64,000 nt of DNA, taken from NCBI RefSeq assembly GCF_003843835.1, contig NZ_RKQL01000001.1, positions 930,001 to 994,000 on the forward strand, in the 5' to 3' direction. The notes beneath the pieces were generated by a model. It was not told the DNA's origin and did not search any database. It saw only the letters and a list, made by a program, of their open reading frames with translations. The translations under genes were made by a program, and so were the position numbers. This document shows positions 17,952 to 27,561 of this stretch, piece by piece. Every line of letters begins with the position of its first letter. Within the stretch, counting starts at the first letter, position 1. The DNA is from Tibeticola sediminis. GTDB lineage: Bacteria > Pseudomonadota > Gammaproteobacteria > Burkholderiales > Burkholderiaceae_C.

Positions 17952-19288
17952 CAGAGCGTGCCGTAGCTGTGCAGGCCGCTCAGGAACATGTTGACGCCGA
18001 TGAACGCGAAGGTCGTCACCGCGAGGCCCACCAGCGCCCACCAAGCAGCGACCGTGCCGCGCAGGCCCTTCATGAGCCGCATGTGCAGCCAGGCGGCGTA
18101 GTTGAGCCAGACGATCAGCGCCCAGGTCTCCTTGGGGTCCCAGCTCCAGTAGCCGCCCCAGGCTTCGGCCGCCCACAGCGCGCCGAGCACGGTGGCGATG
18201 GTGAAGAACGCAAAGCCGACCGCGATGGCCTTGTACATCACGTCGTCGAGCACCTCGAGCGGCGGCAGGCGCTCGGCCAGGCGCTTGCGCGCGAGCAAAA
18301 TGCCGCCGACGATCAGCGCGGAAATGCCGAAATACACCGCCCAATAGCTGCTCAGCCCCGAATTCGCGGCCATGGCGCTGGGCGACTGGCGAAAGACGAT
18401 GGGCTCGAAACACAGCACGATGCCCAGCAGCAGCAGCGGCGCGAGCTTGTACCAGCGCGTCTCCGAGGCCGACTGCTTGATGAGGTAGGCAAACGCCACC
18501 ATGGCTGACAGCGCGAAGGTGCCGTAGCCGATGAAATTCGCCGGCACGTGGATCTTCATCCACCAGCTCTTGAGCGCGGGCACGAGCGGCTGGATCTCCT
18601 GCGCTTCACGCACCAGCGTGTACCAGAGCAAAAAGCCCACCGCGGCGCTGACGACCAGCATCACGAAGGCGCCGAGCGCGCGCGTCTGGTATTGCGCTTC
18701 GTAATATAGATAGAAGAGGGTCGTGAGCCAGCAGAACAGCACGAACACTTCGTAGAGGTTGCTCACCGGGATGTGGCCGATATCCGGGCCGATCTGGTGG
18801 CTTTCATACCAGCGCACCATGGTGCCGATGAGCGCCATGGCCACCCCCACCCAGGCAATCTTCGAGCCCAGCCCCTCGAACACCTCGGCCTGGCTCTTGG
18901 CGAACATGCCCGCCCAGTAAAACGCGGTGCTCATGAAGAACAGCAAACACATCCACAGGATGGCCGACTGGCTGGAGAGGAAGTATTTGAGCCAGAACAC
19001 CGAATCGGCACGCTTCAAGTCGCCCTGATAAGAGACGATGGCCAACAGCGAAGCGGCGGCCACCACCAGCATCAGGGTGCGCAGCGGCGCCCAGAACCAG
19101 CCGAGCCAAATCGCCAGCGGCGCGGCACACAGCAAGATGCCTTTTTCATAGACATCCATCGCGTGGCCGTAGCGCGCGAATGCGAAACCCGCGCCGCCCA
19201 CCACGAGCAGCGCAAACAGCCAGTCGTAGAGCGTTCGCCGGCTGAAATAGCCCTCGTGCAGCGTCAAAGCCTCGGTGGCAGTGTTCAT
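17951..19288 (-). CDS. ccsA: Cytochrome c biogenesis protein CcsA/CcsB (ResC)
   Basis: A 445-residue integral membrane heme-handling protein of the system II cytochrome c maturation pathway. The WWD-type signature WGGYWSWDPKETWALIVW lies in the C-terminal half, with conserved external histidines nearby (KIHVPANFIGYG). With ResB it moves heme to the periplasm and ligates it to CXXCH apocytochromes. It overlaps the resB stop by four bases. A long hairpin abuts its stop codon. Confidence 0.94.
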   Translation of the reverse strand: MNTATEALTLHEGYFSRRTLYDWLFALLVVGGAGFAFARYGHAMDVYEKGILLCAAPLAIWLGWFWAPLRTLMLVVAAASLLAIVSYQGDLKRADSVFWLKYFLSSQSAILWMCLLFFMSTAFYWAGMFAKSQAEVFEGLGSKIAWVGVAMALIGTMVRWYESHQIGPDIGHIPVSNLYEVFVLFCWLTTLFYLYYEAQYQTRALGAFVMLVVSAAVGFLLWYTLVREAQEIQPLVPALKSWWMKIHVPANFIGYGTFALSAMVAFAYLIKQSASETRWYKLAPLLLLGIVLCFEPIVFRQSPSAMAANSGLSSYWAVYFGISALIVGGILLARKRLAERLPPLEVLDDVMYKAIAVGFAFFTIATVLGALWAAEAWGGYWSWDPKETWALIVWLNYAAWLHMRLMKGLRGTVAAWWALVGLAVTTFAFIGVNMFLSGLHSYGTL

Positions 19289-21441
19289 GGCTGGTCGTCC
19301 TTCCGGTTCAAGAGCTTGCGTTGGAGATCGTCAAAAATGCGGTCGGTATCGAGCATGCGACGATGGGTGGACATCGCGATACGCGCGCGGCTTCGCGCGC
19401 CTTCGCCGGCGCCGGCGACCGGCTCGAGCCAAACCCACAGCCGCCGCTCGCGCACGTACAGCATGGCAAAAACGCCGATGATGAGCAAGGCGCAACCGAG
19501 ATAGACCACGGCCTTTCCAGGCGCGCGTGCGACCTGGAACACGCTGGCCTGCACCTGCTGGAAATCGACCAGTTGGAAGGCCATCGGCGCGGGATAAAAC
19601 GCGAGGTCACTCAAAGCGAGCACGGCCAAGTTCATGTAGCGGCGCAAAGCGTCGTCGGCCTGCAGCGGCGCGAGACCCGCGCGCTCGCGCGCCAGCGCCT
19701 GCAACTCGAACAGGCTGCCGTTGAGGATGCGCAGCAGCACCTCCCCGGCGCGCTCGCGCTCGGGTTCGGGCACGTTGGCTTCGAGAAAGTCGGAAATGGC
19801 CTGCAGGCCCGCCCCCCGGGTCCCTGCCTGAGGGTCGGCCCCGGCGAACAGCGCCAGCGTCCGTGCGGCCGACACTTCGAGCTGGCGGGCGACCTGCGGT
19901 TGCGCCGGGTCGACCGCGCGTGCCGCATAGCGGCGCACCGCCTCGGCGCGCATCGCCGGATCGGCCAGCGCATCGCGCAGCCGCAGGAAGCCGTCCATCG
20001 AGCCCTGGTCATCGGCGGGAATGCGCAAATAGCGCATGGGCTCGGCGGGCGTCTCGCGCACGCCGAGCAGAAACACGGGGACGCCATCGCCCGCATCGAT
20101 GGGCAGCATGTAGTTGTTGAACTCACGCGCTTGGCCCGATGCGTCGCGCAGCTTGTAGCTGATGCTCGGGCCGACGTTGCGCAGGGTCTTGTTCGCCGAG
20201 GGCTTGCTGCCCGAGCCCAAATGTCGCGCCAGGGTGGACTGCAGATCGACCTTGCGCACATCGACGGCACCGTCCGAACCGCCCTCACGCCCGCCCAAAT
20301 TTTCGACGTTGATGACGCGCAGGCCCGTGTATTCCAGCGTGAGCTTCTCGGCGTCGTCGCCCTGCCCTTTCGTCAGCTGCGACTTGCCACCGATGACGCC
20401 TTCGATTTCGAAGGGCCGCGTGGCCGCGCGCATCGGAATGGCCTTGAGCTTGACCCTCGATCCGCCGTCATCGAAGCTGGACTGATAGATTTCGATGCCC
20501 TTGTAGCTGGCGGGGTGGTTCACCTCCACTCGGGCTTCCTGTTTCTCGCCGGTGGCCTTGTCGTGTATGACGATGTCGCTCGCGAAGAGCTTGGGCATGC
20601 CGGTTTCGTAGTACTCGACGACGAATTTTTTGAGCTCGACCGCAAACGGCAGCTCTTGCAGCAAGATGCCATCGGACTGGCTCAGGATGGCGGTGTCGCC
20701 GCTCGTCCCCTCGGCCACGAACAGGTTGCCGCGGAACGTGGGGTTGCGCTCGGACAGCCGGTGCTGCGCGGGCACGTCGGAAATCAAGCCGCCGCCGTTG
20801 TAGGGCGTTTTGCCGTTGAGCAGCATCTGAGCGCGAACGATCAGGTCCCCATCGAGCAGGCCACCCAGGCAGATCAGCACGATCGCACTGTGCGCGGCCA
20901 GATAACCGAGCTTGTTCGCCTGCCCGGCCTTGGCCGCGACCATCACGCCGGGGCCGTGGGCCGTCTCGCGCGGCTGCAGTCGCACCCTCCAGCCTTCCTG
21001 CACCAGTTGGCGGCCGATGCGCTCGGCGGCGGTCTGCGGCGGCTCGGGCAGCAGCGCTTCGGCGCGGTGATGAAAGGCCTGCAAGCTGGTTTCGCGCAGA
21101 TCTTCCTTGTAGCTGCGCAGGTCGGAGAGGATTTTTGGGGTGTTGCGCGCGATGCACAGCGAGGTGCTCAACACGAGGAAAGCGAGGATCAGCAGGAACC
21201 ACCAGGCGCTGTAAACCGAATAGAGGTCGATGCTGCGAAAGACCTCGGCCCAGAACGGACCGAACTGGTTCACATAGTTCGGGTAAGGCTCGTGCTGCTT
21301 GAGCACGGTGCCGATGACCGACGCGATGCAGATCACCGTCAGCAGCGAAATCGCAAATCGCATCGACGAGACCAGTTCCACCGCCGAACGCCAGGCGCGT
21401 GATCCAAACGAAACTTCGAGACCCTGGGTGGATACCGTCAT
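19285..21441 (-). CDS. resB: Cytochrome c biogenesis protein ResB (Ccs1)
   Basis: A 718-residue membrane protein, partner of CcsA in system II cytochrome c assembly. It has three N-terminal transmembrane segments, the family motif CIASVIGTVLKQHEPYPNYV, a large periplasmic domain and a last transmembrane segment near VVYLGCALLIIGVFAMLY. The ATG at 21441 is preferred; an in-frame TTG lies at 21465. A strong minus-strand hairpin with a T-run sits only 30 bases upstream. The nearby cytochrome c4 gene is a plausible client. Confidence 0.93.
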   Translation of the reverse strand: MTVSTQGLEVSFGSRAWRSAVELVSSMRFAISLLTVICIASVIGTVLKQHEPYPNYVNQFGPFWAEVFRSIDLYSVYSAWWFLLILAFLVLSTSLCIARNTPKILSDLRSYKEDLRETSLQAFHHRAEALLPEPPQTAAERIGRQLVQEGWRVRLQPRETAHGPGVMVAAKAGQANKLGYLAAHSAIVLICLGGLLDGDLIVRAQMLLNGKTPYNGGGLISDVPAQHRLSERNPTFRGNLFVAEGTSGDTAILSQSDGILLQELPFAVELKKFVVEYYETGMPKLFASDIVIHDKATGEKQEARVEVNHPASYKGIEIYQSSFDDGGSRVKLKAIPMRAATRPFEIEGVIGGKSQLTKGQGDDAEKLTLEYTGLRVINVENLGGREGGSDGAVDVRKVDLQSTLARHLGSGSKPSANKTLRNVGPSISYKLRDASGQAREFNNYMLPIDAGDGVPVFLLGVRETPAEPMRYLRIPADDQGSMDGFLRLRDALADPAMRAEAVRRYAARAVDPAQPQVARQLEVSAARTLALFAGADPQAGTRGAGLQAISDFLEANVPEPERERAGEVLLRILNGSLFELQALARERAGLAPLQADDALRRYMNLAVLALSDLAFYPAPMAFQLVDFQQVQASVFQVARAPGKAVVYLGCALLIIGVFAMLYVRERRLWVWLEPVAGAGEGARSRARIAMSTHRRMLDTDRIFDDLQRKLLNRKDDQP

Positions 21442-21470
21442 GTTGGGCTGCCGACTGTCACTCAATGAAC

Positions 21471-21503
21471 AAAAAAGGGCGGGGCTTCTTGCAAGCCCCG
21501 CCC
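21471..21503 (-). terminator. Strong terminator just upstream of resB
   Basis: An 11-bp stem GGGCGGGGCTT/AAGCCCCGCCC with a five-base loop is followed by six T residues on the minus strand. It is 265 bases beyond the cytochrome c4 stop and 30 bases before the resB ATG, so it either ends the c4 transcript or acts as a leader attenuator for resB. Confidence 0.75.
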
Positions 21504-21558
21504 TCGTGAGATGCGCCAGGCCCCAGAAAGTTCACGCCACGTTCCACGCGCGTGAAGC

Positions 21559-21652
21559 TTAGGGCGACACTAAACCAGTCCCTCGCGTGCCGCGCATCCC
21601 GGCAGCGGGCGGGCACGCAGCATCGCGAGAACTGATTCAGCGTCGCCTTAGG
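21559..21652. repeat. Diverged family A repeat, short form
   Basis: About 92 bases between the left end TTAGGGCGACACTAAACCAG and right end GAACTGATTCAGCGTCGCCTTA. The middle is a GC-rich inverted segment without the central hairpin. It lies in the 325-base gap between cytochrome c4 and resB. The rest of that gap holds the terminator at 21471 and no gene that I can support. Confidence 0.75.
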
Positions 21653-21767
21653 CCCGCAATATTAACGGCTGCTGATATAACCCTTCACACCGAACCTTTA
21701 AGCCACGCGGGAACGGCTCCCGGGATGGCAGGCGCGGCGCGCCCGCGGATGAATCCGCGCGGCCTCA

Positions 21768-22382
21768 ATGCAAGCCGGCGATGTAGTCCGCCACGGCTTT
21801 CATTTCGCGGTCGTTCATCTTGGCCGCAACGCCGGTCATCTGCGCCGAGTTGGTCCGCACGCCGTCGCGGAAGGCCTGCAATTGGGACACCGAATAATCG
21901 GCATGCTGGCCAGCCAGACGCGGGTACTGAACCGGAATGCCCGAGCCGTTGGGGCTGTGGCAGCCGGCACAGGCGGCAATCTGGCGGTCGGCGATGCCGC
22001 CGCGATAGATGCGCTCACCGATGAGCAGCGTGTCTTTGTTCTTGGCGGCTCCAGGCTGCGCCTTCTGGCTGGCGAGCCAATAGGCGATGTTGCGCATGTC
22101 GTCCTCACTCAGCGATGCGACCATGCCGCTCATGATGGCATTGGCACGCTTGCCCGATTTGAACTCCACCAGTTGTTTGTAGAGGTACTGCGGATGCTGG
22201 CCCGCGAGCTTCGGATAGGCGGGCGTCGGCGCATTGCCATCGGCACCATGGCAGGCCGCGCACACGGCGGCATAGCTGGCCTGGCCCTTGGCCAGATCGG
22301 GCTTCGCGGGGGCTTTTTGCTCCGCAGCCCAAACCGGGGCGGCGAGCGCAGCGAACAGCAGGAGGGTGGTAATCGGCTTCAT
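21768..22382 (-). CDS. Diheme cytochrome c4
   Basis: A 204-residue periplasmic cytochrome. A Sec leader (MKPITTLLLFAALAAPVWAA) is followed by two related halves, each with one heme site: CAACH (41-45) and CAGCH (138-142). Distal Met ligands are offered by IMSGM and AQMTGVA. Cytochrome c4 carries electrons from the bc1 complex to terminal oxidases. Its maturation genes resB-ccsA lie just downstream. Confidence 0.92.
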
Positions 22383-22522
22383 GGTGTGAGTTGGTATCGT
22401 GGAGCGCGAGCGGTCTTGATTCTACAATGCGGCCTTTACGTCCATAGGCGTTAGGATTTGATCCGACGCAACGGTCGTGAACCTGCCGGCAGCGTCCAAC
22501 GCGGCATTTTTTCCTCACGCCC

Positions 22523-23188
22523 ATGAACACCGCCGCCGCCACCGATCCCTCACTTCCGACCCCTGCCACTGCCTTGGGCTGGCTCCATACCGCGCGTTTC
22601 CTCACCACCGCGCCGGAGCTGAAGTTCCTGCCGCCGCTCGAGGTGCCCGAGATCGCCTTCGTCGGCCGCTCCAACGCCGGCAAGTCGACCTGCATCAACA
22701 CGCTCACGCAGCAGCGGCAGTTGGCCTACGCTTCGCGCAAGCCTGGGCGCACGCAGCACATCAACCTGTTCACGCTCGGCAAGCAAGGCGTGACCGACGC
22801 GGTACTCGCCGACCTGCCGGGCTACGGCTATGCCGCTGTGCCGCTGGCGGACAAGCGGCGCTGGCAGCAGGTGATGGCCAATTACCTCGTGAGCCGCGCC
22901 AACCTCACGGGCGTGGTGCTGCTGATCGACCCCAGGCTGGGCGTGACCGAACTCGACGAGGTGCTGCTCGAAGTCATCCGCCCTCGGGTCGAAGAAGGCT
23001 TGAAATTCATGTTGCTTCTGACCAAGGCCGACAAGCTCACGCGATCCGAGCAGGCGCGTGCGCTGTCGATTGCGCGACTGCAGGCCGGCGGCGGCGAGGC
23101 GAGACTCTTCTCCGCGCTCAAGCGCCAGGGCATCGACGAGCTGGCTCTGAGCCTGTGGAGCTGGGCGCATCCGCAGCCCGCGGCTTGA
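22523..23188 (+). CDS. yihA: Ribosome biogenesis GTPase YihA/EngB
   Basis: A 221-residue TRAFAC GTPase needed for large-subunit ribosome assembly. G1 is FVGRSNAGKST, G2/switch I RKPGRTQHINLF, G3 DLPGYGYA, G4 TKADKL and G5 in FSALKRQG. Length and motif spacing are standard. It is divergent from the cytochrome c4 gene across 140 bases. Confidence 0.95.
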   Translation: MNTAAATDPSLPTPATALGWLHTARFLTTAPELKFLPPLEVPEIAFVGRSNAGKSTCINTLTQQRQLAYASRKPGRTQHINLFTLGKQGVTDAVLADLPGYGYAAVPLADKRRWQQVMANYLVSRANLTGVVLLIDPRLGVTELDEVLLEVIRPRVEEGLKFMLLLTKADKLTRSEQARALSIARLQAGGGEARLFSALKRQGIDELALSLWSWAHPQPAA

Positions 23189-23244
23189 GGCCGGGCGGAC
23201 CAAGAAGCCGCTCGGGCGCCGCGATGGATCGAGGAGTGTTTGCG

Positions 23245-24162
23245 ATGGTCGAGACCGAGCTTCGAACCCTGCCCCACGGCATCGAGCTGAGTTGCCGCAG
23301 CGCCGGTGCCGCGGGCCAACCGGTGCTGATGTTTTTGCACGGCTTTCCCGAGGCCGCCTTCGTTTGGGACGAGCTGCTGGTCGCATTTGCCGCACGGGGC
23401 TATCGCTGCATCGCGCCCAATCTGCGCGGCTACGCGGGCTCGAGCGCGCCGTCGGACGTCGCCGCCTACCGGGCCAAGCCCCTCGTCGCCGACCTCGCCG
23501 CGCTCGCAAAGATCGAAAGCCCGAATGCGCCGCTGGCCGCGCTGATCGCGCACGACTGGGGTGGCGCGCTGGCCTGGAACTTCGCCAATCAGCACCCCGA
23601 GCGGCTCGAGCGCCTGGTGATCCTCAACGCCCCGCATCCGGGCAGCTTTCTGCGCGAGTTGCAGCACAACCCCGCGCAACAGGCGGCGAGTGCCTACATG
23701 AACTTCTTCTGCCGGCCCGACGCCGAAGCCCTGCTGGCGGCCGACGACTACGCGCGGCTTTGGCCCTTCTTTACCAACATGGGCGCCTGCGCCGACCCCG
23801 CAGCACCCGATGGCCGGGGCTGGCTGAGCGAGGCGCTGCGTGAGCGCTACCGCGCCGTCTGGCGCCAGGGCCTGACCGGGCCGCTCAACTATTACCGGGC
23901 CTCGCCACTGCGCCCACCCAGCGCCGCCGACCCTGCCGCTGCGGCCGTCACGCTGCCGCCGGAGATGCTGCGCATCGACGTGCCCACCCTCGTGCTCTGG
24001 GGGCTCGCTGACACGGCGCTGCCGCCGGCGCTGCTCGACGGCCTCGAACACTGGGTGCCGCGACTCACCGTGCGCCGCCTACCGCGGGCCTCCCACTGGC
24101 TGCTGCACGAGCAGCCCGAAGCCGTTCGCGCACACATCGACGACTTCCTCGCGCGGCCTTGA
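23245..24162 (+). CDS. Alpha/beta hydrolase, epoxide-hydrolase-like
   Basis: A 305-residue alpha/beta-hydrolase. The oxyanion motif is HGFPEAAFVW and the nucleophile is the Asp of IAHDWGGALAW, an Asp in HDWGG being typical of epoxide hydrolases and haloalkane dehalogenases. NAPHPGSF starts the cap; the acid lies in LWGLADTALPP and the His in RASHWLLHEQP. The start at 23245 has GAGGAG at good spacing, while the in-frame ATG at 23224 has none. Substrate unknown. Confidence 0.85.
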   Translation: MVETELRTLPHGIELSCRSAGAAGQPVLMFLHGFPEAAFVWDELLVAFAARGYRCIAPNLRGYAGSSAPSDVAAYRAKPLVADLAALAKIESPNAPLAALIAHDWGGALAWNFANQHPERLERLVILNAPHPGSFLRELQHNPAQQAASAYMNFFCRPDAEALLAADDYARLWPFFTNMGACADPAAPDGRGWLSEALRERYRAVWRQGLTGPLNYYRASPLRPPSAADPAAAAVTLPPEMLRIDVPTLVLWGLADTALPPALLDGLEHWVPRLTVRRLPRASHWLLHEQPEAVRAHIDDFLARP

Positions 24163-24242
24163 TGCTCTGCTTTTAAGAGCAAGCAACGACCATTTTACGC
24201 CGGCATTCCGGCAACAATACTGAAAACTTCCAAAACGAAGGC

Positions 24243-25187
24243 TCAGTAAACCCCCGGCTCGCCCGGCGGTCGGGTCTTGAAGCGCTTGTGCACCCAGTAG
24301 TACTGCTCGGGCATGGTGCGGATCCAGCCCTCGAGTTCGCGGTTCATGCGCGTGGTGTCGGCCACCACGTCGTCGGTCGGGAAGTCTTGCCAGGGCGGCA
24401 TCACCTGCACCGTGTAGCCGCTGGGCGTCATGCGGGTGACCACCGGCACCACCTGCGCGCGCGCCAGCCGCGCAAAGCGCGACAGCGAGGGCACGGTGGC
24501 CGCGCTGACGCCAAAAAACGGCACGAAGATCGACTCTTCGGGGCCGAAATTCATATCGGGCAACAGATACAGCAGGCCACCTTTGCGCAGCGCCGAGACG
24601 AGCGACTTGACGCCGTCGCTGCGGTTGAAGAGCTGCACCTCGCCAAAGCGGCTGCGGCCCTGATGCAGCCAGGCATCGACGGCCGGGTTCGGCTGCGGCG
24701 TGTAGATGCTGAGCATGGGCCGCTGGAAGTTGAGCGTGAGCGCCATGCCGCCGGCGTCGAGCCCGTAGAAATGCGGCGCGAAGACCAGGGTCGGCTTCGG
24801 GTCGGCGAGCGCCTCGACCGCGCCCTCGAGCCGCACGCGCGCGCGCACCCGCTCGGCCGGCCCGTGCCACAGCCACGAGCGGTCCAGCCACGCCTGCGCA
24901 AAGCGCACGAACGTTTCGCGCGCCACCCGGCGGCGCTCGACCACCGGCCAGTGTGGAAAGCACAGCCGCAGGTTCACCATCACCACGCGCCGCCTGGGCA
25001 CGGCCAGCACATACAGCACCTGCCCCAGCAGCCAGCCCAGCGCCCGCAGCCACGGCAGCGGAAGCGGCGCGATCAGGCGCATGAAGGCAATGCCCGGGTG
25101 GAAGCCCGCCGCGCGGCGCGTGGGCGCTGATGCGGGCTCTGGCGCCTTCGGTGCGGCCGCGTCGGGGGTGGGCTCAGGCGTCGTCAT
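24243..25187 (-). CDS. LpxL/HtrB-type lysophospholipid acyltransferase
   Basis: A 314-residue membrane-anchored acyltransferase of the lipid A late acyltransferase family. An N-terminal hydrophobic anchor (about 35-60) precedes the catalytic HX4D-type motif in FAPHFYGLDAGGMALT; YLLPDMNFGPEESIFVPFFG is a second conserved block. It should add a secondary acyl chain to Kdo2-lipid A. It overlaps the stop of a second paralogue by 14 bases. The ATG at 25187 follows GAGGA inside that overlap. Confidence 0.88.
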   Translation of the reverse strand: MTTPEPTPDAAAPKAPEPASAPTRRAAGFHPGIAFMRLIAPLPLPWLRALGWLLGQVLYVLAVPRRRVVMVNLRLCFPHWPVVERRRVARETFVRFAQAWLDRSWLWHGPAERVRARVRLEGAVEALADPKPTLVFAPHFYGLDAGGMALTLNFQRPMLSIYTPQPNPAVDAWLHQGRSRFGEVQLFNRSDGVKSLVSALRKGGLLYLLPDMNFGPEESIFVPFFGVSAATVPSLSRFARLARAQVVPVVTRMTPSGYTVQVMPPWQDFPTDDVVADTTRMNRELEGWIRTMPEQYYWVHKRFKTRPPGEPGVY

Positions 25188-26019
25188 GGCGCAGTTCCTC
25201 ACGCGGCGTCTTGTAGCGGGCGTAGGCCCACAGGTATTGCTCGGGGCAGCAGCGGATCAGGGTTTCCATCGCTGCGTTGATCTGCACGGCCGCCTGGGTG
25301 GCATCCTCGCTGAGGGGCGCGTTGAACGGCTCGACATGCACGACGTAGCCGGCCGCGCGCGGCAGCCGCTCGCCCCAGGCCAGCAGCAGCGCAGCGCCGC
25401 TTTGCCGCGCCAGACGCGCAGCCAGCGTCATGGTGTAGGCCGGTCGGCCGAAGAATGGCGCCCAGACGCCCAGGCCCTGCGGCGGCACCTGATCGGGCAG
25501 CAAACCGACCGCATGGCCCGCGCGCAGCGCCTTGAGCAACTGCTTGACGCCCGCGAGCGTGGCCGGGGCGGCAGCCAGCCCCTCGCGCGCGCGTGAGCGT
25601 GCCACCACCTCGCGCAGCGCCGCTTGGCGTGCGGGCCGAAACAGCACCGTGATCGGCCCATGGACGGGCGCAAAGCGCGCAGCATAGGCCTGCGCCGTCA
25701 CCTCGAAGCAACCCAGGTGCGGCGTGAGAAACAACAGCCCGCGGCCGGCGGCCAGCGCCGCCTCGATATGTTCGGCGCCGTCCCAGCGTACCGGCACCGG
25801 GCGGCCAAACCATAGCCGCGGCAACTCAGCCACCATGCGCCCGGCGTGGGCCACCGCCGCGCGCACCTGAGCGAAGCGGTAGCCCGCCTGCGCCGCATGG
25901 TCGAGAAAACGACGCCGGTAGGTGGGCGAAGCCAGGAACACCAGCCAGCCCAAAGCCGCGCCCAGCGCATGCAGGGCACCGAGCGGCCAGCGCGACAACA
26001 ACAGGAACCAGGAGGTCAT
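25174..26019 (-). CDS. LpxL/HtrB-type acyltransferase, paralogue
   Basis: A 281-residue paralogue of the next gene. It has an N-terminal membrane anchor, the catalytic motif FLTPHLGCFEVTAQ (HX4E) and LLPDQVPPQGLGVWAPFFG. Two such enzymes in tandem suggest two secondary acylations of lipid A, or one acting on ornithine or other lipids. It is divergent from metK, whose leader RNA begins about 20 bases away. Confidence 0.9.
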   Translation of the reverse strand: MTSWFLLLSRWPLGALHALGAALGWLVFLASPTYRRRFLDHAAQAGYRFAQVRAAVAHAGRMVAELPRLWFGRPVPVRWDGAEHIEAALAAGRGLLFLTPHLGCFEVTAQAYAARFAPVHGPITVLFRPARQAALREVVARSRAREGLAAAPATLAGVKQLLKALRAGHAVGLLPDQVPPQGLGVWAPFFGRPAYTMTLAARLARQSGAALLLAWGERLPRAAGYVVHVEPFNAPLSEDATQAAVQINAAMETLIRCCPEQYLWAYARYKTPREELRHDDA

Positions 26020-26029
26020 TCGGGAGGAA

Positions 26030-26098
26030 TAAAATGGCGTTCGTCGCTGAGTTAAATGAGCAACTTGCAGGGCGACGTAAAAAAACTCTGCTAAAGCG
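26030..26098 (+). ncRNA. Candidate SAM-II-class riboswitch in the metK leader
   Basis: A -10-like TAAAAT (26030-26035) places the transcript start near 26042. There P1 forms between CGTCGC (26042-26047) and GCGACG (26072-26077). A pseudoknot can form between GAGTT (26049-26053) in the P1 loop and AACTC (26084-26088) downstream. Retained elements resemble the SAM-II (metA motif) consensus: CTGA.TTAAA in the loop, TTGCA before the P1 3' strand, and GCTAAA at the 3' end. The target gene makes SAM, which fits feedback control. The RNA ends about 60 bases before the metK ribosome site. Confidence 0.6.
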
Positions 26099-26167
26099 TT
26101 CGCCGAAGCTCCCGAGCCGACGGCAGCGCAACCCGCCGTCCACAGCCCACCTCAGGAGTTTATTCAA

Positions 26168-27349
26168 ATGGCGAACGACTTTCTCTTCACGTCCGAATCG
26201 GTCTCCGAAGGCCACCCCGACAAGGTGGCCGACCAGATCTCGGACGCCATCCTCGACGCCATCTTGCGCCAAGACCCGCGCTCGCGCGTGGCCGCCGAAA
26301 CCTTGTGCAACACGGGCCTCGTGGTGCTGGCCGGCGAAATCACCACCAACGCGCAGGTGGACTACATCCAGACCGCGCGCGACACCTTGAAGCGCATCGG
26401 CTACGACAACACCGAATACGGCATCGACTACAAAGGCTGTGCCGTGCTCGTCGCCTACGACAAGCAGAGCAACGACATCGCCCAGGGCGTGGACCAGGCC
26501 AGCGACGACCACCTCAACACCGGCGCGGGCGACCAGGGCCTGATGTTCGGCTACGCCTGCGACGAGACGCCCGAGCTCATGCCCGCGCCGATCTACTACG
26601 CGCACCGCCTGGTCGAGCGTCAAGCACAGCTGCGCAAGGACGGGCGCCTGCCCTTCCTGCGCCCCGACGCCAAGAGCCAGGTGACGATGCGCTACGTGGA
26701 CGGCCGGCCGCACAGCATCGACACGGTGGTGCTGTCCACGCAGCACAGCCCCGACCAGAGCGAAACCCAGACCCGGATGAAGCCGAGCTTCATCGAAGCG
26801 GTGATCGAAGAAATCATCAAGCCCGTGCTGCCCAAGGAGTGGCTGCAGGGCACGAAATACCTCATCAACCCCACCGGCCGCTTCGTCATCGGTGGCCCGC
26901 AGGGCGACTGCGGCCTGACCGGCCGCAAGATCATCGTCGACACCTACGGCGGCGCCTGTCCGCACGGCGGCGGCGCCTTCAGCGGCAAGGACCCGACCAA
27001 GGTCGACCGTTCGGCGGCTTATGCCGGGCGCTACGTGGCCAAGAACATCGTCGCCGCGGGCCTCGCGCGGCAGTGTCAGATCCAGGTCGCCTATGCGATC
27101 GGCGTCGCGCAGCCGATGAACATCACCGTCTACACCGAAGGCACGGGCGTGATCCCCGACGCGCGCATCGCCGAAATCGTGCGGGAAGTCTTCGACCTGC
27201 GTCCCAAGGGCATCATTCAGATGCTCGACCTGCAGCGCCCGATCTACGAAAAAACCGCGGCCTATGGCCACTTCGGCCGCGAAGAACCCGAATTCACCTG
27301 GGAGCGCACCGACAAAGCCCAGATACTGCGCGATCTCGCTGGGCTGTAA
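26168..27349 (+). CDS. metK: S-adenosylmethionine synthetase
   Basis: A 393-residue enzyme making SAM from ATP and methionine. Signatures: [19 protein letters not shown] at the N-terminus, [12 protein letters not shown], and [25 protein letters not shown] precedes the ATG. It follows a leader with a SAM-II-like fold. Its TAA stop directly abuts, and is part of, a palindromic repeat (TAAGGGCAACGC), so the final codon may have been set by that insertion. Confidence 0.97.
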   Translation: MANDFLFTSESVSEGHPDKVADQISDAILDAILRQDPRSRVAAETLCNTGLVVLAGEITTNAQVDYIQTARDTLKRIGYDNTEYGIDYKGCAVLVAYDKQSNDIAQGVDQASDDHLNTGAGDQGLMFGYACDETPELMPAPIYYAHRLVERQAQLRKDGRLPFLRPDAKSQVTMRYVDGRPHSIDTVVLSTQHSPDQSETQTRMKPSFIEAVIEEIIKPVLPKEWLQGTKYLINPTGRFVIGGPQGDCGLTGRKIIVDTYGGACPHGGGAFSGKDPTKVDRSAAYAGRYVAKNIVAAGLARQCQIQVAYAIGVAQPMNITVYTEGTGVIPDARIAEIVREVFDLRPKGIIQMLDLQRPIYEKTAAYGHFGREEPEFTWERTDKAQILRDLAGL

Positions 27350-27516
27350 GGGCAACGCTGAATAAGTTCCTGCGATGGCGCGCGCCCGGCCGCGGGGTGG
27401 GATGCGAGGCGCAAACCGCAGCCATAGCCCAAGCTATGGCGAGGATTTGCTTTCGACGAGACCGCCCGCCGCCGGGATGCGCGGCGCGCGAGGGACTTGT
27501 TCAGCGTTGCCGTAAG
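27347..27516. repeat. Full-length family A repeat, copy 2, abutting metK
   Basis: Same architecture as the copy at 10799, with ends AAGGGCAACGCTGAATAAG and GGGACTTGTTCAGCGTTGCC and the central hairpin AGCCATAGC-CCAA-GCTATGGC. It starts at the metK stop codon. The 185 bases between this repeat and the end of pilU hold no gene that I can support; a possible metK-end remnant is noted at 27562-27631. Confidence 0.9.
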
Positions 27517-27561
27517 GTCCAGCGTTCGTGCCGGCGAGCCCTGGGCTTTGGGGCGAAGTTG

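Noticed and set aside
19321..21402. A 693-codon open frame opposite resB
   Set aside because: Complete overlap with ResB, no motif, and no ribosome site.
26042..26098. SAH or SAM/SAH riboswitch in the metK leader
   Set aside because: The SAH-class core GCUGCAA and the short ribosome-site-masking pseudoknot of SAM/SAH are not present; the layout fits SAM-II better.
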